From Haloarcula japonica DSM 6131 (GTDB lineage Archaea; Halobacteriota; Halobacteria; Halobacteriales; Haloarculaceae), in contig NZ_AOLY01000042.1 of the NCBI RefSeq assembly GCF_000336635.1, forward strand, positions 287,136-351,135: 64,000 nucleotides of DNA. Reading direction: 5' to 3'. The notes beneath the pieces are model-generated. The model was not told where the DNA came from, did no database searches, and saw only the letters and a program-made list of their open reading frames with translations. Position 1 is the stretch's first letter; every line of letters starts with the position of its first letter. Both the position numbers and the translations under genes were made by a program. Below are positions 45,912-54,507 of this stretch, one piece after another.

Positions 45912-47435
45912 ATGACACAGGAAACCACGGCCCTCGGTCATTCGACCGCCGTCCGCGTATCGACGGATGGCCGGTCACAGAGCGGGGACCGGGTCCACTC
46001 CGCGGCACGGGCAGCGGCGGACTCGGTTCCGGTCATCAGGACGGGGCCGACGGGCATCACAGCGGCCACACCGCTGGTGATGATCACGAGTAGCGGGCGG
46101 ACAGTCTTCTACGGCGACCCGTCACCGGCGACCGTTCGTGATCTCGTCGAGGAACTAGAGGAAGGGACAGTACCGACAGCCGACGCCGACGCCGTCGTCG
46201 AACACGACCCGGAAGCGGCGTCGCTTCCCGTTCCAGAGAGCGGTCCACTCTCGGTCGGCCGCCGCGACGTACTGGGTCCCTGCGGCTGGGTGGCTCCGCT
46301 CGAACCGGCCGACTGGTCGTTCGTCTCCACCGCACAGACCCCCGACGCTGCAGCAGAAGCCGGGCTGCTGGGTCGGGGCCGCGGGGACGCCGCCACTGAC
46401 GAACCGGTCGCCAATGCGTGGGAAACAGCCAGCAAAACCGATGGTGACCCAGTAGTCGTCTGCAACGCCAACGACGCCAGCGACCTCCCGACGGGCGACG
46501 ACACGCTCCTCTCTGGCGCACCGATGGCAGTCCTCGACGGAATTGCGGCGGTCGCCGAGTACGTGGACGCCGGCGACGCTGTCGTCTATGTGAACGAGTC
46601 ACGAACCGACTTATATGCGGACCTACGGGAGGCAATCGACGCAGCCGCCGACATCCTACCCATCGTTCCGCAGCTGGTGGCCGGTCCGGATGAGTTCCGC
46701 GCGAGCGAACCCACGGCAGCGCTCGAAGCCCTGGAGGGGGCCGACCGCACCGAACCGCGTCTCCAGCCCCCATCACCCGCCAAGCGCGGCCTCTACAGTC
46801 GCCCGACGGTCATCCACACGCCGCGAACGTTCGCGCACGTCCAGCGGGCGGTCGCCGAGCCCGAAAGCTTCGACGCCGACGCCGCTGACCCGGGAACACG
46901 AATCGTCACTGTCACCGGCGACGTCGACGACCCGGCGACGGTCGAACTCGGGTCCAGCGGGAGCCTCGCAACGGCCCACGGGGCAGTCGAGATGGACGGG
47001 GCGTTCAAGATGGCCTGTGTCGGCGGCGTCCTCGGCGGTATCACTCGAAACCTCGACGTCGCGCCGACCGCCCAATCCCTCCGCGCCGCTGGCCTCGGAA
47101 CCGACGGCGTCGTCGAACTGTTCGACACCGACCGATGTGCCGTCGAGACGGTCGGCCAGCGTGCCCGGTTTGCCGCCAAGGAGAACAGCGGCCGCTGTGT
47201 CCCGGGACGCGAAGGCACGAAACAGCTCGCCGAACTCCTGCGCGACATCTACCAGGGCTCGTTCGAGAGCGAGAAGATACGCGAACTCGGCCGCGTGATG
47301 CGGCAGTCGAGTAACTGCCAGATCGGCGCACACGCCCCGCGGCCGGTGACCACCGCCATCGACGAGTTCGAACCCGAGTTCCGCGCCCACACCGACGGCC
47401 GCTGTCCCAGCGGTACCTGCACGGAGAAACTATGA
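45912..47435 (+). CDS. NuoF/HoxF/FdsB-like flavoprotein-subunit homologue with degraded cofactor motifs
   Basis: A 507-aa protein following the plan of the 51-kDa subunit of complex I and of NAD-linked formate dehydrogenases. The order is recognisable (VVVCNANDASDLPTGDD, EPRLQPPSPAKRGLYSRPTV), but key motifs are altered. The FMN/NAD glycine loop GRGGAGFP is GRGRGDAA at residues 154-161. The segment normally GEETAL is ASEPTAAL. Of the four cysteines for the [4Fe-4S] cluster only C429 (NSGRCVPGREG) and C469 (SNCQIG) remain. It overlaps the formate dehydrogenase gene by ATGA, so it surely works with it. It may be a structural or altered electron-transfer subunit that does not use NAD in the classical way. 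Confidence 0.85.
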   Translation: MTQETTALGHSTAVRVSTDGRSQSGDRVHSAARAAADSVPVIRTGPTGITAATPLVMITSSGRTVFYGDPSPATVRDLVEELEEGTVPTADADAVVEHDPEAASLPVPESGPLSVGRRDVLGPCGWVAPLEPADWSFVSTAQTPDAAAEAGLLGRGRGDAATDEPVANAWETASKTDGDPVVVCNANDASDLPTGDDTLLSGAPMAVLDGIAAVAEYVDAGDAVVYVNESRTDLYADLREAIDAAADILPIVPQLVAGPDEFRASEPTAALEALEGADRTEPRLQPPSPAKRGLYSRPTVIHTPRTFAHVQRAVAEPESFDADAADPGTRIVTVTGDVDDPATVELGSSGSLATAHGAVEMDGAFKMACVGGVLGGITRNLDVAPTAQSLRAAGLGTDGVVELFDTDRCAVETVGQRARFAAKENSGRCVPGREGTKQLAELLRDIYQGSFESEKIRELGRVMRQSSNCQIGAHAPRPVTTAIDEFEPEFRAHTDGRCPSGTCTEKL

Positions 47436-50400
47436 GCACGGACAAATCGATTCCACGAATTCCCGACCTGCATGACCCACAGCCGGAGACGCCAGTCACC
47501 CGCGAGTTCGAGACCGGAACCGCTAACGACCCGGACGTGGGGACCGACACGGACGACCCAACGACGCTGACAGTCGACGGGGAGCCAGTCACTGTCGCCC
47601 CGGGGTCGACCGTCATCGACGCACTGCAGGACCTTGACGATGATATCGTCAGCGTCGACCCCGGTGCCGAGGGCGTCGAAGACGACGCCGACGTGCCGGC
47701 GCTGTGTTACTACGACCGCGAGGGCGACTGCAGCGACGAGATCGGCCCGCGTAGCGAGTGTCGGACCTGCATGGTCGAGACCGAGAAACACGGTCTCGTC
47801 CCGTCGTGTTCGTTCCCCGCTGAGGACGGGCTCACCGTCTCGACGGACACCCCTGACGCTGAGGAAGCCCGCAGCGTCAACCTCGATCTCGTCCTCTCGA
47901 ACCACAACCTCAGGTGTACCACCTGCAACGGCAACGGCCGCTGTGAGCTGCAGGACGCCGCCATCAGCGAGGACGTCGACCACCCCCGCTACGGCGTCTT
48001 CGACGAGCGTGACAAGTACGAACCCATCGACGACACCTCCTCGTTCATCCAGATCGACCGCAACAAATGCATCCTCTGTAACCGCTGTGTCGACGCCTGC
48101 AACGACGTGCAGGTCGAGGGCGTCCTTCGCGTCGAGGGCCACGGTGAGGACACTCGCATCGGCTTCCAGTCCGACACCGAGACGATGCACGACTCGGAGT
48201 GTGTCTCCTGTGGCCACTGCGCGACGGTGTGTCCCACCGGCTCGCTGACAGAGAAGGGAATCGACGGCGCGGCGACGCTCCCGCTGCCGGGCTTTACCCA
48301 ACGGAACTCCATCGGGACCGTCATCGAACACGAGGACGTCGAGACCATCGACGACACCACGGCCCCGAACCGCGGGTTCGAACCCGGCGACCCGAGAACG
48401 CCGAAGGGGAAGAAGGGCCTGGCCAAGTTCGCGTCAGCGGCCAAACGGCGGGCCGGTGACATCGCCAAGGACTACGGCAAGAAGGCGTTCCTCGCTGGCG
48501 AACACACCGCCGAGAGCATCGCGGCGAACACGATGCCCGAAGGCCGACTGTTCGACATCGCCAGCGTGGTCAGTGACTACCGGCTCTCGAAGATCGACAA
48601 GCAGGAGACGACCTGCGGGTTCTGTGCCGTCGGCTGTCGGTTCGAGATGTGGGGCAAGGACGGCGACTCGCTCGGCGTCGTCCCCGTCGACGACCCCGAC
48701 GACGCGCCCGCGAACAACTTCTCGACCTGCGTGAAAGGTAAGTTCGGTCACGAGTTCGCAAACAGCAAACAGCGGGTCACCGAACCGCTCGTCCGCAACG
48801 ACGACGGCGAACTCGAACCAACGAGCTGGGACGAGGCGCTCGACTACGTCGCCGAGCGCTTCACCGAGATTCAGGAGGAACACGGTATCGACTCGCTGGG
48901 CTGTCTGGCCTCCTCGAAGGGCAGCAACGAAGAGGCGTACCTCGTCCAGAAGTTCGCCCGCCAGGTGCTGGGAACGAAGAACATCGACAACTGCGCGCGG
49001 CTCTGTCACTCCTCAACGGTGGCGGCGCTCCAGCAAACGCTGGGCTACGGCGCGATGACAAACCGCATCAACGAGGACATCGGCGAGGCCGACGCCTACC
49101 TCATCAGCGGTTCCAACACGACGGAGTCCCATCCGGTGCTCGCCACGCGCATCAAACAGAACGTCCGCGAGGGGGCCGACCTCGTCGTGTTCGATCCACG
49201 GAAGGTCGGCATCGCCGAACACGCCGACCAGTACACCCGGACAAACCCCGGCTACGACGTGGCCTGGCTCAACGGCTTGATTCGGTACATCATCGAGCAC
49301 GACCTCCACGACGAGGAGTTCATCGAGCGCAACACGAAGAACTTCGAGGAAGTCAAGGAGAAGGTCCAGGCGTTTACGCCCGAGAAAGTCGAGGAACTGG
49401 CTGGCGTATCACCGGACGAACTCGCCTCGGCCGCCGAGACGCTCGCTGCGGCCGACAGTGTCGTGTTCGGCTGGGCGATGGGGATGACCCAGCAAAGCCA
49501 CGGCACGGAGAACCTCATCGCGATGGCCGACCTCGCGCTCGTCCTCGGACAGGTCGGCAAGCCAGGGGCAGGCCTCTCGCCGTTCCGGGGCCAGAACAAC
49601 GTCCAAGGCGGCGGTGGCGACATGGGGACGCTTCCGGGGAGTCTCCCCGGCTATCAGGACCCGGCAGACGACGAGGTCGGCGAGAAATTCGCCGAGGTGT
49701 GGGGCGAGCGGCCGCCAGAGGAACCCGGGCTCAAAGTCCCGGAGATGCTGGCCGAGGCCCACGAGGGCAACCTCCGCGGGATGTACGTCGTCGGGGAGAA
49801 CCCCGCGCTTTCCGAACCGGACATCCAGCACGCCGCTGAGGCCTTGGAAGACATGGAGTTCCTCGTCGTCCAGGACATCTTCATGACCGAAACGGCGGAG
49901 TACGCCGACGTGGTACTCCCGGCGGCGACATCGCCCGAGAAACACGGCACGTTCACCAACACCGAGCGCCGCATCCAGCGTGTCCGCCCAACGTCTGATC
50001 CGCCGGGCAAGGCCCGTCAGGACTGGGAGATAACGCAGGCACTGGCTCGCCGACTGGGCTACGAGTGGGACTACGACCACCCGCAGGAAGTCATGGATGA
50101 AATCAACTCGCTCGCGCCCATTTACGGCGGCGTTACCTACGACCGCCTCGAATCTGGCGAGGAACACGGCCTGCAGTGGCCCTGCTGGGACGAGGACCAC
50201 GAGGGGACGCCGTACCTCTACGACTACGAGGAAGGGAACTTCAACTTCGAAGACGGAAAAGCCCGCTTCGTTCCTGCCGACGGTGGACATCCCGGCGATA
50301 TTCCCGACGAGGAGTATCCGCTGACGCTCACCTCCGGGCGGGTGCTGTATCACTGGCACACGGGCCAGATCACCCGCCGCGTCGAGGGGCTGATGAGCCA

Positions 50401-50743
50401 CGTCGGCGAGAGCTTCGTCGAAGTGCATCCCGAGACCGCTGAGAACCTCGGTATCGGCGACGGTGAGTACGTCCGGGTCGAATCCCGACGGGGCGACATC
50501 GTTGTCAAGGCGCAAGTGACCGAGCGCGTCGGCCCGGGGACGCTGTTCATCCCGATGCACTTCGCTGCCGGGGCGGTCAACAAACTCACCGGCGAGACGT
50601 TCGACCCGACCGCCGGCATCCCCGAGTACAAAGTGTCGAGCGTCCGCGTGGAAGTTCTGGGGCCGGAAACGGACGAACAGGTGCTCCGGACGCCAGACGC
50701 TGGTGGGAAACAGATCCGGAAACGAGGCGCTGGCGACGACTGA
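47432..50743 (+). CDS. Formate dehydrogenase, molybdenum/tungsten catalytic subunit (FdhA/FdsA-like)
   Basis: A 1103-aa enzyme oxidising formate to CO2. The N-terminus holds a NuoG-like [2Fe-2S] domain (C92, C110, C113, C126), a second His/Cys segment (CTTCNGNGRCEL), and two [4Fe-4S] motifs (CILCNRCVDAC, CVSCGHCATVC). After a ~110-residue linker comes the molybdopterin domain with its own cluster (TTCGFCAVGCRFE) and the metal-ligand cysteine C525 in NCARLCHSS, where some bacteria use selenocysteine. The C-terminal MopB-binding domain follows. The linker includes a lysine-rich stretch (48400-48490), odd in this acidic proteome. No membrane or heme subunit lies beside it, so it is likely soluble. 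It can finish oxidation of C1 units from demethylation. Confidence 0.93.
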   Translation: MSTDKSIPRIPDLHDPQPETPVTREFETGTANDPDVGTDTDDPTTLTVDGEPVTVAPGSTVIDALQDLDDDIVSVDPGAEGVEDDADVPALCYYDREGDCSDEIGPRSECRTCMVETEKHGLVPSCSFPAEDGLTVSTDTPDAEEARSVNLDLVLSNHNLRCTTCNGNGRCELQDAAISEDVDHPRYGVFDERDKYEPIDDTSSFIQIDRNKCILCNRCVDACNDVQVEGVLRVEGHGEDTRIGFQSDTETMHDSECVSCGHCATVCPTGSLTEKGIDGAATLPLPGFTQRNSIGTVIEHEDVETIDDTTAPNRGFEPGDPRTPKGKKGLAKFASAAKRRAGDIAKDYGKKAFLAGEHTAESIAANTMPEGRLFDIASVVSDYRLSKIDKQETTCGFCAVGCRFEMWGKDGDSLGVVPVDDPDDAPANNFSTCVKGKFGHEFANSKQRVTEPLVRNDDGELEPTSWDEALDYVAERFTEIQEEHGIDSLGCLASSKGSNEEAYLVQKFARQVLGTKNIDNCARLCHSSTVAALQQTLGYGAMTNRINEDIGEADAYLISGSNTTESHPVLATRIKQNVREGADLVVFDPRKVGIAEHADQYTRTNPGYDVAWLNGLIRYIIEHDLHDEEFIERNTKNFEEVKEKVQAFTPEKVEELAGVSPDELASAAETLAAADSVVFGWAMGMTQQSHGTENLIAMADLALVLGQVGKPGAGLSPFRGQNNVQGGGGDMGTLPGSLPGYQDPADDEVGEKFAEVWGERPPEEPGLKVPEMLAEAHEGNLRGMYVVGENPALSEPDIQHAAEALEDMEFLVVQDIFMTETAEYADVVLPAATSPEKHGTFTNTERRIQRVRPTSDPPGKARQDWEITQALARRLGYEWDYDHPQEVMDEINSLAPIYGGVTYDRLESGEEHGLQWPCWDEDHEGTPYLYDYEEGNFNFEDGKARFVPADGGHPGDIPDEEYPLTLTSGRVLYHWHTGQITRRVEGLMSHVGESFVEVHPETAENLGIGDGEYVRVESRRGDIVVKAQVTERVGPGTLFIPMHFAAGAVNKLTGETFDPTAGIPEYKVSSVRVEVLGPETDEQVLRTPDAGGKQIRKRGAGDD

Positions 50744-50982
50744 GTCGGCGCAGCCGCTTCAATCGATACGCGGGATCGCAAGCGGTGTCGCAACAGAACT
50801 AGACAGGAACATCATAGACAGGTGTATTTAGTAGTTATTTAGGCCTAATTCCTGCTTTTTACCGTCATTTAGATTATTTCAACTCGTATAGGTATTTTTA
50901 CTAATGAAATAGGTATAAATAATCACAAGATATTCAGATCCCGTTGTTTCAATAAGAGAGGGTCTGATTCTTCCCTCACTCC
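50744..50982. other. AT-rich intergenic region after formate dehydrogenase
   Basis: About 240 nt between convergent genes, AT-rich from 50820 to 50950, with T-rich tracts (CTTTTTACC, ATTTTTACT) suitable as archaeal terminators and a palindrome TTAGGCCTAA near 50838-50847. Two similar short stretches (ATAGGTAT) occur about 20 nt apart. No gene is seen. Confidence 0.4.
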
Positions 50983-51714
50983 TCACGAACGAGGCCCAGC
51001 CGGTCGATCAGCGATTTCATCGAGAAGGTCAACGAGCGACTCGGTCGCCAGTTCCAGCAGCGTCTCCCCGCGTTCGGCACTTCCCTCGCGTGGGTCGCCA
51101 ACGACGCCGTTCTCGGTGAACTCGTCGGAATCGAATGCGAGATTGACACCGCTTTGCCACTCCCCCCAACCGTCACTGCCACCGTCTGCGGCCTCGTCCA
51201 GTCGGTCTTCGTGGACAGTCTCCGGGTTCGTGTGCTGGAGGAGAGAGGTCTCTAACGGCCCGCCGTGGCCCATGTCGGTGCTATGGTCGCCGACCGCGTT
51301 GAACCACGTGAACGGGACGGCGAAGGCCTCGTCGTGGCGGGTTATCGTACCCGACACTTCCCGCAGCGCGTCGATGTTGCCGCCGTGGCCGTTGACCAGC
51401 ACCACGTGGTCCCAGCCGTGGCTTGCGAGACTCCGGACGATGTCCCTGACGTATGACCGAAACGTCGACTCCGAGGTCCACAGCGTCCCGGTGAACGCCC
51501 GATGCTCCTCGGCGACGCCGACGGGGACCGGCGGTGCCACGACGACGGGATCGTCGTACCGTTCGGCGCCGCGTTCGGCGACCGCCTCGGCGTCGAGCGT
51601 GTCCGTCCCGAGTGGTGCGTGTGGTCCGTGTTGCTCCGTGCTCCCGACGGGGAGAAGTGCCAGATCCGTCTCAGCGTCCGCCATGTCGGTCCATGTTTCC
51701 GTCTGCAGGTCCAT
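50983..51714 (-). CDS. Creatininase-family amidohydrolase (copy 2)
   Basis: A 243-aa member of the creatinine amidohydrolase family. It shows LPVGSTEQHGPHAPLGTDTL with metal-binding E, H and D, VLVNGHGGNIDAL, and GHGGPLETSLL. Haloarchaea commonly have such a protein, some related to ArfB/MftE; its reaction may be opening of a formamide or lactam. It is only distantly similar to copy 1 at 25148. ATG 51714 lies 27 nt after TATA-like GGCTTTATTTC (51736-51746, minus strand), so the longer frame to 52074 is rejected. Confidence 0.88.
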   Translation of the reverse strand: MDLQTETWTDMADAETDLALLPVGSTEQHGPHAPLGTDTLDAEAVAERGAERYDDPVVVAPPVPVGVAEEHRAFTGTLWTSESTFRSYVRDIVRSLASHGWDHVVLVNGHGGNIDALREVSGTITRHDEAFAVPFTWFNAVGDHSTDMGHGGPLETSLLQHTNPETVHEDRLDEAADGGSDGWGEWQSGVNLAFDSDEFTENGVVGDPREGSAERGETLLELATESLVDLLDEIADRPAGPRS

Positions 51715-51823
51715 GGTCGCATCTCTGGTCGGGACGAAATAAAGCCATTCTCTCAGCGGGTAGTCGGCGCTGTTTCCAGTCAGACCCGGATTTATTACCT
51801 GTTGACACTTGTGTTGTGATAGC

Positions 51824-52951
51824 ATGTCCGATACTGGCTCGGATTCGGTTCCGATGACTGTCATCAGCGGACCCCTAGGTGCGGGGAAGACGACGCTGGT
51901 CAACAGGCTGTTGAGCGACCCTGGGGACAGACGAATCGCCGTCGTCGTCAACGACATGGGGGAGATAAACGTCGACGCCGAACTCATCTCGGACGAGGCA
52001 GATACGGGAGATGAGGGCGTCGTTGACCTCTCGAACGGCTGTATCTGTTGTCGGCTCCGGGACGACCTGGTCACAGAGGTGACCCGACTCGCGGAGGAGC
52101 GGTCCTTCGATTACCTCGTCGTCGAAGCCTCCGGGATCAGCGAACCGATTCCCATCGCACGAACGTTGACAGTCGGCCCGGACGGGGGCGACCCGCCGGA
52201 CGGGCTGCATCTGGATACGACGGTCTCGGTGGTCGACGCCTACGGTTTTTGGAAAGCGTTCGACCCCGAGGAGTCAATTCCGGACGCTGCGCCCGACCCC
52301 GAGCGGCCGCTCACGGAGGTGCTGGTCGATCAGATCGAGTTCTGCGACGTCCTCCTCCTGAACAAGTGCGACATGGTCCCCGACGATGCGCTTGATTCCG
52401 TGGCGGCCGCGGTCAGAACGCTCCAGCCCCGAGCAACCGTCCACAGAACGACCTACAGCGAAATTGATCCCGGCGAAGTGCTCGGAACTGGCCGGTTCGA
52501 TTTCGAGGCCGCTAGACGACAGCAGGGGTGGAAGCAAGCCTTAGCGGAGTCTGATACCGAAGGGGGTCACGGAGGCCACGATCACGACGGCGGGGTGTCG
52601 GCGGCTGCGGCCCACGGCGTGGAGTCGTTCATCTATCGGCGAGACACGCCGTTTCACCCCGGTCGATTCGACGACTGGCTCGACGACTGGGACGGCGATA
52701 TCGTCCGCGCCAAGGGCTTTGCGTGGGTCGCCAGCAGGCCGCAAACGGTACTCGGCATGAGTCAGGCCGGTCCGTCGGTCCAGGCAGGCCCCATCGGCGA
52801 GTGGGGTGACGACGACCCGTCCACGCGACTCGTCTTTATCGGGCAGGAGATGGACGAGGACGCCATCGTGGCCGAACTCGACAGCTGTCTGATCACCGAC
52901 GACGAGCGAAACCAGACGTTCGATAGCGATCCGTTTCCGCGTGAACGGTGA
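51824..52951 (+). CDS. CobW/ZNG1-family metal chaperone GTPase
   Basis: A 375-aa G3E GTPase. P-loop GPLGAGKTTL (residues 16-25), the metal-binding CxCC in NGCICCRLRDD, LNKCDM guanine motif, and a His-rich loop (GGHGGHDHDGG) near residue 250, then the CobW C-terminal domain (WDGDIVRAKGFAWVASRPQT). Relatives deliver zinc or cobalt to client metalloenzymes. Here it lies between two likely zinc enzymes (creatininase copy 2 and formaldehyde dehydrogenase) and a small CxxC protein, which may be clients. TATA-like GATTTATTACC (51789-51799) precedes it, so the mRNA is nearly leaderless. Confidence 0.93.
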   Translation: MSDTGSDSVPMTVISGPLGAGKTTLVNRLLSDPGDRRIAVVVNDMGEINVDAELISDEADTGDEGVVDLSNGCICCRLRDDLVTEVTRLAEERSFDYLVVEASGISEPIPIARTLTVGPDGGDPPDGLHLDTTVSVVDAYGFWKAFDPEESIPDAAPDPERPLTEVLVDQIEFCDVLLLNKCDMVPDDALDSVAAAVRTLQPRATVHRTTYSEIDPGEVLGTGRFDFEAARRQQGWKQALAESDTEGGHGGHDHDGGVSAAAAHGVESFIYRRDTPFHPGRFDDWLDDWDGDIVRAKGFAWVASRPQTVLGMSQAGPSVQAGPIGEWGDDDPSTRLVFIGQEMDEDAIVAELDSCLITDDERNQTFDSDPFPRER

Positions 52952-52967
52952 CCGACGGCAGTCCCTA

Positions 52968-53129
52968 TCAGGTCGCGCCGTAGCCGACTTCCTCGCGGAG
53001 TTCGTCCCACGACTCGTGGAATCCGTACGTCGACTCGGACTCGCCCCCCATCGCAGTCTGATAGACGTCGTCGTAGGACAACAGCTGCGTCCAGCCGTCG
53101 TGGAACCGATAGCTACAGTACTGACACAT
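52968..53129 (-). CDS. Small CxxC protein (53 aa)
   Basis: The frame begins MCQYCSYRFHDGWTQLLSYD and ends EELR-type helix and GYGAT (DELREEVGYGAT). One CxxC pair and two histidines could bind one metal ion. Codon use is haloarchaeal and residues are ordered rather than random. The stop lies 17 nt from the convergent cobW-like stop. Given the metal chaperone next to it, a metal-related role is possible, but unproved. Function unknown. Confidence 0.6.
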   Translation of the reverse strand: MCQYCSYRFHDGWTQLLSYDDVYQTAMGGESESTYGFHESWDELREEVGYGAT

Positions 53130-53190
53130 AGCTGGGCATACGCGGCAGTAGCCCGTATAGCTATCGCAAAAAAGGGCGATAGGTCCGGTG

Positions 53191-54354
53191 TTAGGGCTCC
53201 AGCAGCACCTTCGTGACGCCTTCTTCGCGGTTGTCGAAGGCCTCGTACATCTCGGGGGCGTCTTCCAGGCCGACGCGGTGGGAAACTACCCAACTGGGGT
53301 CGGCGCGCCCCTCGATTATCAGGTCGCGGAGCTCCCGGTTATAGGACTTGACGTTACACTGCCCAGTACCGAGCGCCTGCCCTTTCTCGAAGAGCAGCCC
53401 GAAGTCGATACCGAGACGGCCCTGTGCGGCCATATCGTCGGGCGCGCCCGGGTCCTCTGGGACGTAGAGCCCGGGGATCCCGAGTTCGCCGGTCGGTTTC
53501 ACCGTCCGGATGAGGTTGTTGATGACGACGGCCGGGTTCTCCCGCGCCGGGTCGTACGCGTCGTCGCCTTGCTTGTCCGGGTCGATGGCCTGATAGCCGA
53601 CTGCGTCGACGCCCTTGTCGACACCGCCGCCGTGTTGCTCTTTGATCTGTTCGACCGGATCGCCGTCCTCGAAGTTGATCGGCGTCGCGTCGCAGTGTTC
53701 TTCTGCCAGTTCCAGTCGGCTGGGTACGCGGTCGACGGAGTAGATCTCCGCTGCACCTTTGATCTTGGCGCTGTACGCGGCCATCAGCCCGACCGGACCG
53801 GCCCCGTAGATAGCCACCGAGTCGCCCGGTTCGAGGTTGGCGAGTTCTGTCCCGTGCCAGCCTGTCGGGAAGATGTCCGCGAGCAGGGAGAAGGCGTCCT
53901 CGTGCTCGTCACCGTCCGGGAGTTTGAGCGCGTTGAAGTCCGCATAGGGGATGCGGAGCTTCTCGGCCTGCCCGCCTTTGTACGGTCCCATGGCGACGTA
54001 CCCGTAGGCACCGCCGGCGAAGCCGGGATTGACGTTCGTACAGAATCCCGTGTACCCGTTCTCGCAGTTCTCACAGAAGCCACAGGCGACGTTGAACGGT
54101 GCGACGACGCGGTCGCCCTCCTCCAGTGACGAGACGGCCTCGCCGACTTCAGTGACGATACCCATGTTCTCGTGGCCGAACACGATACCGGGTTCCGCCG
54201 CCGTCCGTCCCTCGTACATGTGGAGGTCGGACCCGCAGATACAGGTCGTCGTAATATCGATGAGTACGTCGTTCGGGTGCTCGATCTCCGGTTCGTCTAC
54301 CTCTTCGACGGCCACGTCCTTCGGCCCCTTATACACTACAGCGTTCATTGACAT
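53191..54354 (-). CDS. Zinc alcohol dehydrogenase superfamily, glutathione-independent formaldehyde dehydrogenase-like
   Basis: A 387-aa medium-chain dehydrogenase oxidising formaldehyde or another aldehyde/alcohol with NAD. Catalytic zinc: C40 (CICGSDLH), H61-E62 (GHEN). Structural zinc: C91, C94, C97, C105 (CGFCENCENGYTGFC). ADIFPTGWHG and NRELRDLIIEG match the Pseudomonas-type formaldehyde dehydrogenase. NAD loop: IYGAGPVGLMAA. It could oxidise formaldehyde released by the Rieske oxygenase, feeding the formate dehydrogenase. Starts at 54354 and 54348 are equivalent. A TATA-like AGTTATAAG lies near 54393-54401 (minus strand). Confidence 0.9.
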   Translation of the reverse strand: MSMNAVVYKGPKDVAVEEVDEPEIEHPNDVLIDITTTCICGSDLHMYEGRTAAEPGIVFGHENMGIVTEVGEAVSSLEEGDRVVAPFNVACGFCENCENGYTGFCTNVNPGFAGGAYGYVAMGPYKGGQAEKLRIPYADFNALKLPDGDEHEDAFSLLADIFPTGWHGTELANLEPGDSVAIYGAGPVGLMAAYSAKIKGAAEIYSVDRVPSRLELAEEHCDATPINFEDGDPVEQIKEQHGGGVDKGVDAVGYQAIDPDKQGDDAYDPARENPAVVINNLIRTVKPTGELGIPGLYVPEDPGAPDDMAAQGRLGIDFGLLFEKGQALGTGQCNVKSYNRELRDLIIEGRADPSWVVSHRVGLEDAPEMYEAFDNREEGVTKVLLEP

Positions 54355-54507
54355 TGGTTAGCACAACCATATATTCCATAGAATAGCTGTCACTTATAAC
54401 TAGTTAATCATAATGTATTATTTGGGGTGAACGGTAGCGCAGTTCGGGTTGCTCCGTACCGGTCGGTAGTATGAACGTATGCAGCGGGCCCGGACCCCCA
54501 CCGAACC

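Noticed and set aside
47249-48331. A 360-codon minus-strand frame
   Set aside because: Antisense to the end of the NuoF-like gene and the start of formate dehydrogenase.
49409-50560. A 383-codon minus-strand frame
   Set aside because: Antisense to the molybdopterin domain of formate dehydrogenase; no recognisable protein.
50838-50847. TTAGGCCTAA as a second DtxR-type operator
   Set aside because: Half-sites are present but without the 4-nt spacer seen at 61852, and it lies between convergent genes where no promoter is expected.
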